64,000 nucleotides of DNA from Nitratireductor aquimarinus (GTDB lineage: Bacteria > Pseudomonadota > Alphaproteobacteria > Rhizobiales > Rhizobiaceae), in assembly GCF_046773475.1 (NCBI RefSeq), contig NZ_CP177240.1, forward strand, positions 62,001-126,000. The letters run 5' to 3'. Below, piece by piece: positions 60,958 through 64,000 of the stretch. The notes under the pieces are model-generated. The model made no database searches and was not told the DNA's origin. It worked only from the letters and a program-made list of their open reading frames with translations. Each line of letters opens with the position of its first letter. Within the stretch, counting starts at the first letter, position 1. A program made the position numbers and the translations under genes.

Positions 60958-62559
60958 TTAGGCGGCAAGCCAGAGGCGGCTGGCGATCTGTCCGTTGGAC
61001 AGGTCGTTGCCCAGATCGTCGACCCAGCCCTTCACGTTCTTGGCCTGTGCGTTCAGATAGTTGTTGAACACGGGCAGGATCAGACCGCTGTTGTCGCGCA
61101 CCATCATCGCCATTTCCTGGTACAGCGCAGCGCGCTTTTCCTGATCGGTCTCGGCGCGCGCCTCGAGCAGCTTCCTGTCGAAATCCGGGTTCTTGTACCG
61201 GGTGTCGTTCCAGGTGGAGGTGGAAAGCTGCGTGGTGGTGTAGCGAATGTCCTGGGTCGGACGACCGCCCCAATAGGAAGCGCAGAAAGGCTTCTTGTTC
61301 CAGACATTGGACCAGTAGCCATCATCAGGCTCGCGCTTGATGTCGAGCGTGATGCCGGCTTCCTTGGCCGTCGACTGGAAGAGCACGGCGGCATCCACCG
61401 CGCCGGAGAATGCGGCATTGGAGGTGCGCAGGCTGATGGGGCCTTCGTGGCCGGATTTCTTGTAGTGGAACGCGGCCTTCTCGGGATCGTATTCGCGCTG
61501 CGGGATGCCCGTGGGCGAAAGCGCGTAGGCGTCGTTCACCGGGTAGTCATTGCCGAGCGTGCCATAGCCGCCAAGGATGTTGTCGAGCATTGCCTGACGG
61601 TCGACGGCGAGCTTGAGCGCCATGCGCAGGTCGTTGTTGTCGAACGGCGCGGTGTCGCCGTGCATCAGGAAGGAATAGAAGCCCTTGCCCGGTGTGCTGA
61701 GGGTTTCGACATTCGGCGCGCGCGACAGGAGCTTCATCGTCTTCGGGTCGAGCGAATTGATGAAGTGCACCTTGCCAGAGGAAAGCGCTGCAATCCGCGC
61801 CGTGTTGTCGTTGATGACGAGGATCTCGACACTGTCGACGAAACCGCGGTCTTCGTTCCAGTCATCTTCGTTGCGGGTGAAGGTGATGCGGACGCCGGGC
61901 TCGAAACTCTCCAGCTTGTAGGGGCCGGTGCCGATCACGTTTTCCGGGTCGTCCATGCCGCCATTCTGCTGGATCTGCAGATGGTAGTCGGTCAGGAGAA
62001 GCGGTAGGTCGGCATTGCCGTTCTTTAGGGTGATCACCAGATCACCATTCTGCTCTTCGATCCGCTCGATGTCTTCGAGAAGGCCGAGGGCGGCGGATTT
62101 GGAATCCTTGTCGGAATGGCGGCGCAGTGTCTGCACCACGTCGTTCATCGCAAGCGGGCTGCCGTCATGGAAGCGCACATCCTGGCGCAGCTTGAAGGTC
62201 CAGACTTTCGCGTCTGCGGACGAGCTCCAGCTTTCAGCAAGCGAAGGCAGCGCCTCGCCGCTCTGGGGATCGGTGGTCACCAGACGGTCGCCCCAGGTGA
62301 AGCCGACCACGAACATGGTGCTGCCGGAATAAGTGCCGGGGTCGAGAATGTCGGTGGTCTGGCCGCCGTCGAGGCCGAGCTTCAGATGCCCGCCGCGCTG
62401 GGGCTTTTCATCGGCGGCACGTGCGTTTGAAGGCAGAAGGAGGCCGGAAGCGCTCAGCACGAACCCTGCAGCGGCAGCAGAACCCAGAAAACGGCGTCGG
62501 CCGAGGTCTTGCACGTTGTCGTGAGATGTCTTGCAGGTGGCGGGTATGCGATTTTTCAT
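60958..62559 (-). CDS. family 5 substrate-binding protein (normal domain order), Tat signal
   Basis: A 533-residue periplasmic protein. Residues 21-27 (RRRFLGS) and the hydrophobic stretch after them form a twin-arginine signal. The mature part follows the usual DppA order: SLAESWSSSADAKVWTFKLR, DVRFHDGSPLAMNDVVQTL, GTGPYKLESFEP, the DRQAMLDNILGGYG region, then the C-terminal KEAGITLDIKREPDDGYWSN, RYKNPDFDRKLLEA and EKRAALYQEMAMMVRDNSG. ATG at 62559 has GAAGGA upstream; an ATG at 62616 is an alternative. It is the first gene of the importer/CocE operon. Confidence 0.92.
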   Translation of the reverse strand: MKNRIPATCKTSHDNVQDLGRRRFLGSAAAAGFVLSASGLLLPSNARAADEKPQRGGHLKLGLDGGQTTDILDPGTYSGSTMFVVGFTWGDRLVTTDPQSGEALPSLAESWSSSADAKVWTFKLRQDVRFHDGSPLAMNDVVQTLRRHSDKDSKSAALGLLEDIERIEEQNGDLVITLKNGNADLPLLLTDYHLQIQQNGGMDDPENVIGTGPYKLESFEPGVRITFTRNEDDWNEDRGFVDSVEILVINDNTARIAALSSGKVHFINSLDPKTMKLLSRAPNVETLSTPGKGFYSFLMHGDTAPFDNNDLRMALKLAVDRQAMLDNILGGYGTLGNDYPVNDAYALSPTGIPQREYDPEKAAFHYKKSGHEGPISLRTSNAAFSGAVDAAVLFQSTAKEAGITLDIKREPDDGYWSNVWNKKPFCASYWGGRPTQDIRYTTTQLSTSTWNDTRYKNPDFDRKLLEARAETDQEKRAALYQEMAMMVRDNSGLILPVFNNYLNAQAKNVKGWVDDLGNDLSNGQIASRLWLAA

Positions 62560-62720
62560 CCGAGCGATTTTCCTTCGTTTTTCTTGTCGTCGTGCGGTCC
62601 CGGCGGCGATTTTCATGGCAAAACCGTCCCCGGTGCATGAAATGCGGACGGGGATTCGCGCTGGGATTGTTTGAGGTGGGACGTGTGTAGGAGGGTTGCG
62701 ATTGCGTCTCAATTTCGTAT

Positions 62721-62750
62721 GTTGACGCTAACTGACGCTAGTTGAAGCTA
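62721..62750. repeat. three tandem 10-bp direct repeats (candidate operator)
   Basis: GTTGACGCTA, ACTGACGCTA and GTTGAAGCTA follow each other without a gap. The 10-bp period puts each on the same face of the helix. They lie between the second Dpp operon and the divergent HTH gene, ending 12 bp before its ATG. Confidence 0.65.
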
Positions 62751-62762
62751 TTTCGCCTGTTT

Positions 62763-63557
62763 ATGTTCACTGATCGCACCAATTTTGCCGCGAACCTGCG
62801 CTTCGCATGCAGCACGCATCCATCCGTTGCGGGCGTGTGCCGCGAAATCGGGATAAACCGGCAGCAATTCAACAGATATCTTTCGGGCCAGACCCTGCCA
62901 TCTGCGTACAATACGGGCCTTATCGCGCGTTATTTCGGCATTTCGGCGGAAGATTTCGAATTGTCGGAAATGCGCTTCAGGGCCATGTTCGAGTCCCCCG
63001 ATGGCGCCGGTCCGCGCGCGGCTGACACGCCTCTGAGCGAGGCTTTTCCGGGCGACATGCGCCGATTGCGCGCATATCTCGGTTATTACGAACTTTTTCA
63101 CAAAAGCCTGTCCTGGCCGGGCAAAATCGTGCGCAGTTGCGCCCGGCTGCGTGAGCGCGACGGTCAGGTGGAAGTGAAAACCGTCGAGCGCATGTACGAT
63201 CAGGAACAGGAGTTCCGGCAGGTCTCCAAATATCTGGGACAGGCCGCTTTCTGGCGCAACCGGCTGTTCATCGTGGAACGCGGGCTGGGGCAGCAGCCCA
63301 TTGTCTGCGAAACGATTCTGATGCCGTTCGGCGAATATCAGCGCAACTATCTGCGCGGGGTTACCATCGGCGTGTCCTGGCGGCGCGAAAACCTGCCTTA
63401 TAGCGGGCGAACGATCTGGCGTTCCGTCGGCTCCGACCCGGATCTGCGGCGGCTGTTGCAGAGCTGCGGTGTCCTGTCGGAGAAATCACGCAAGCTGCCG
63501 CTTCCCGTCCGGCGTTATCTAAACGAACCGGAAAACGAGGCCGTGACTGCCTCCTGA
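62763..63557 (+). CDS. HTH (XRE-like) regulator
   Basis: A 264-residue protein with an N-terminal helix-turn-helix: HPSVAGVCREIGINRQQFNR and YLSGQTLPSAYNTGLIARYF match the XRE pattern. The remaining 190 residues, with a predicted beta-rich core (QVEVKTVERMYDQEQEFRQV, RLFIVERGLGQQPIVCETIL), are unlike common effector domains. The ATG at 62763 was chosen; a TTG at 62742 lies within the tandem repeats. It is transcribed away from the second Dpp operon and is probably its regulator. No ribosome-binding site is obvious. Confidence 0.72.
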   Translation: MFTDRTNFAANLRFACSTHPSVAGVCREIGINRQQFNRYLSGQTLPSAYNTGLIARYFGISAEDFELSEMRFRAMFESPDGAGPRAADTPLSEAFPGDMRRLRAYLGYYELFHKSLSWPGKIVRSCARLRERDGQVEVKTVERMYDQEQEFRQVSKYLGQAAFWRNRLFIVERGLGQQPIVCETILMPFGEYQRNYLRGVTIGVSWRRENLPYSGRTIWRSVGSDPDLRRLLQSCGVLSEKSRKLPLPVRRYLNEPENEAVTAS

Positions 63558-63567
63558 GGCTGGGCGG

Positions 63568-64000
63568 CTAGAGGCCGGACAGGGCAAGAATCTCCTCGGC
63601 TGTCGCTTCATTCGTGATCAGGCAGTTTACCAGCCTGCCGCGCAGCGCGGCACGAATGGCCGTAACGCGGCTTGATCCCGCCGCCAGACAATAGACGCGC
63701 CGTCCCTTCCGTCTTGTGAGCGGCACACTGTTCACCCGGTCATTGGCCAGACCCTCGATCAGGCGGCCTTCCGCGTTGAAGATCCAGCCGGTCATCTCGC
63801 CCACCGCCCCGGCCGCGATGTAGCTGTCGACCTCCTTCTGCGACATGAGCCCGTCGACCAGAAGCGGGGCGTCGGGGCCGATATTTCCAAGCCCGACAAA
63901 GGTGACTTCCGCCTCCCGTGCAAGCCGGTGTATCTGCTTCACCGTATCGAGCTCACGATAGACTTCACGCTCCCGCGCCGAGCGGGCATAGATGGGGAGC
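63568..64000 (-). CDS. SorC/DeoR-type sugar-binding regulator (5' part beyond the window)
   Basis: The C-terminal 143 residues or so of a SorC-family effector domain: KQIHRLAREAEVTFVGLGNI, a GEMTGWIFNAEGRLIEG segment, and the end VNCLITNEATAEEILAL. This fold is shared with phosphosugar isomerases and binds sugar phosphates. Bases 63943-64000 continue the frame upstream (IYARSAREREVYRELDT), so the DNA-binding part lies to the right of the window. It ends 11 bp from the converging HTH gene. Confidence 0.88.
   Translation of the reverse strand, partial: LPIYARSAREREVYRELDTVKQIHRLAREAEVTFVGLGNIGPDAPLLVDGLMSQKEVDSYIAAGAVGEMTGWIFNAEGRLIEGLANDRVNSVPLTRRKGRRVYCLAAGSSRVTAIRAALRGRLVNCLITNEATAEEILALSGL

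Noticed and set aside
59899..62007. A 702-codon plus-strand open frame opposite the second importer
   Set aside because: It covers two genes and their gap, and reads as low-complexity basic and acidic sequence.

Overview
The window is GC-rich, densely coded DNA of a heterotrophic alphaproteobacterium, most likely a member of Hyphomicrobiales (Rhizobiales). This rests on gene style only: GdhA, MocR, LivFGHM, TRAP and Dpp families, tight ATGA overlaps and many solute importers. No rRNA, tRNA, CRISPR array, prophage or transposase was seen. Most of the window consists of substrate-specific import-plus-catabolism operons, each beside its own regulator.

Layout. 1-828: 3' part of a PLP-dependent KBL/AONS-type enzyme. 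888-7524: a TRAP importer with class II HMG-CoA reductase and HMG-CoA lyase (mevalonate catabolism) and a divergent MocR regulator; the gap between them holds five GGGACA-type sites. 7707-10258: two coupled pentapeptide-repeat proteins and an outer-membrane protein. 10318-16974: a sulfonate/taurine-type ABC importer, GntR regulator, Ldh-type oxidoreductase, BAAT-type thioesterase and a DUF1684 protein. 17195-24588: a LysR regulator divergent from an operon of MBL hydrolase, carbohydrate-type ABC importer, HAD and HD hydrolases. 24901-26327: gdhA and its terminator. 26413-35724: two convergent operons, TetR/enoyl-CoA hydratase/acyl-CoA ligase/two MaoC-like proteins and a branched-chain-amino-acid-type ABC importer/alpha-beta hydrolase. 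They carry the same 23-bp operator at both outer ends and meet tail to tail 4 bp apart. 36049-37902: a cation/proton antiporter. 38139-55278: a D-aminopeptidase-like protein, an M28 peptidase, an IclR regulator with two matching palindromes, and a long operon of hydantoin racemase, Dpp-type importer, oxidoreductase, HyuB, HyuA and M20 peptidase. 55355-63557: a second Dpp-type importer with a CocE-type hydrolase and a divergent HTH regulator. The right edge holds the end of a SorC/DeoR-type sugar-sensing regulator.

The most unusual object is the substrate-binding protein at 43356-45008. It reads as a circular permutation of the family 5 (DppA/OppA) fold: the half that is normally C-terminal comes first, directly after the signal peptide, followed by the half that is normally N-terminal. 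The second family 5 protein in the window (60958-62559) has the normal order and serves as an internal comparison.

The themes are local regulation (MocR, GntR, LysR, TetR, IclR and an HTH protein, each with visible candidate operators), hairpins placed just after several binding-protein genes, and catabolism of carboxylates, acyl-CoA precursors and amide or peptide-like compounds.
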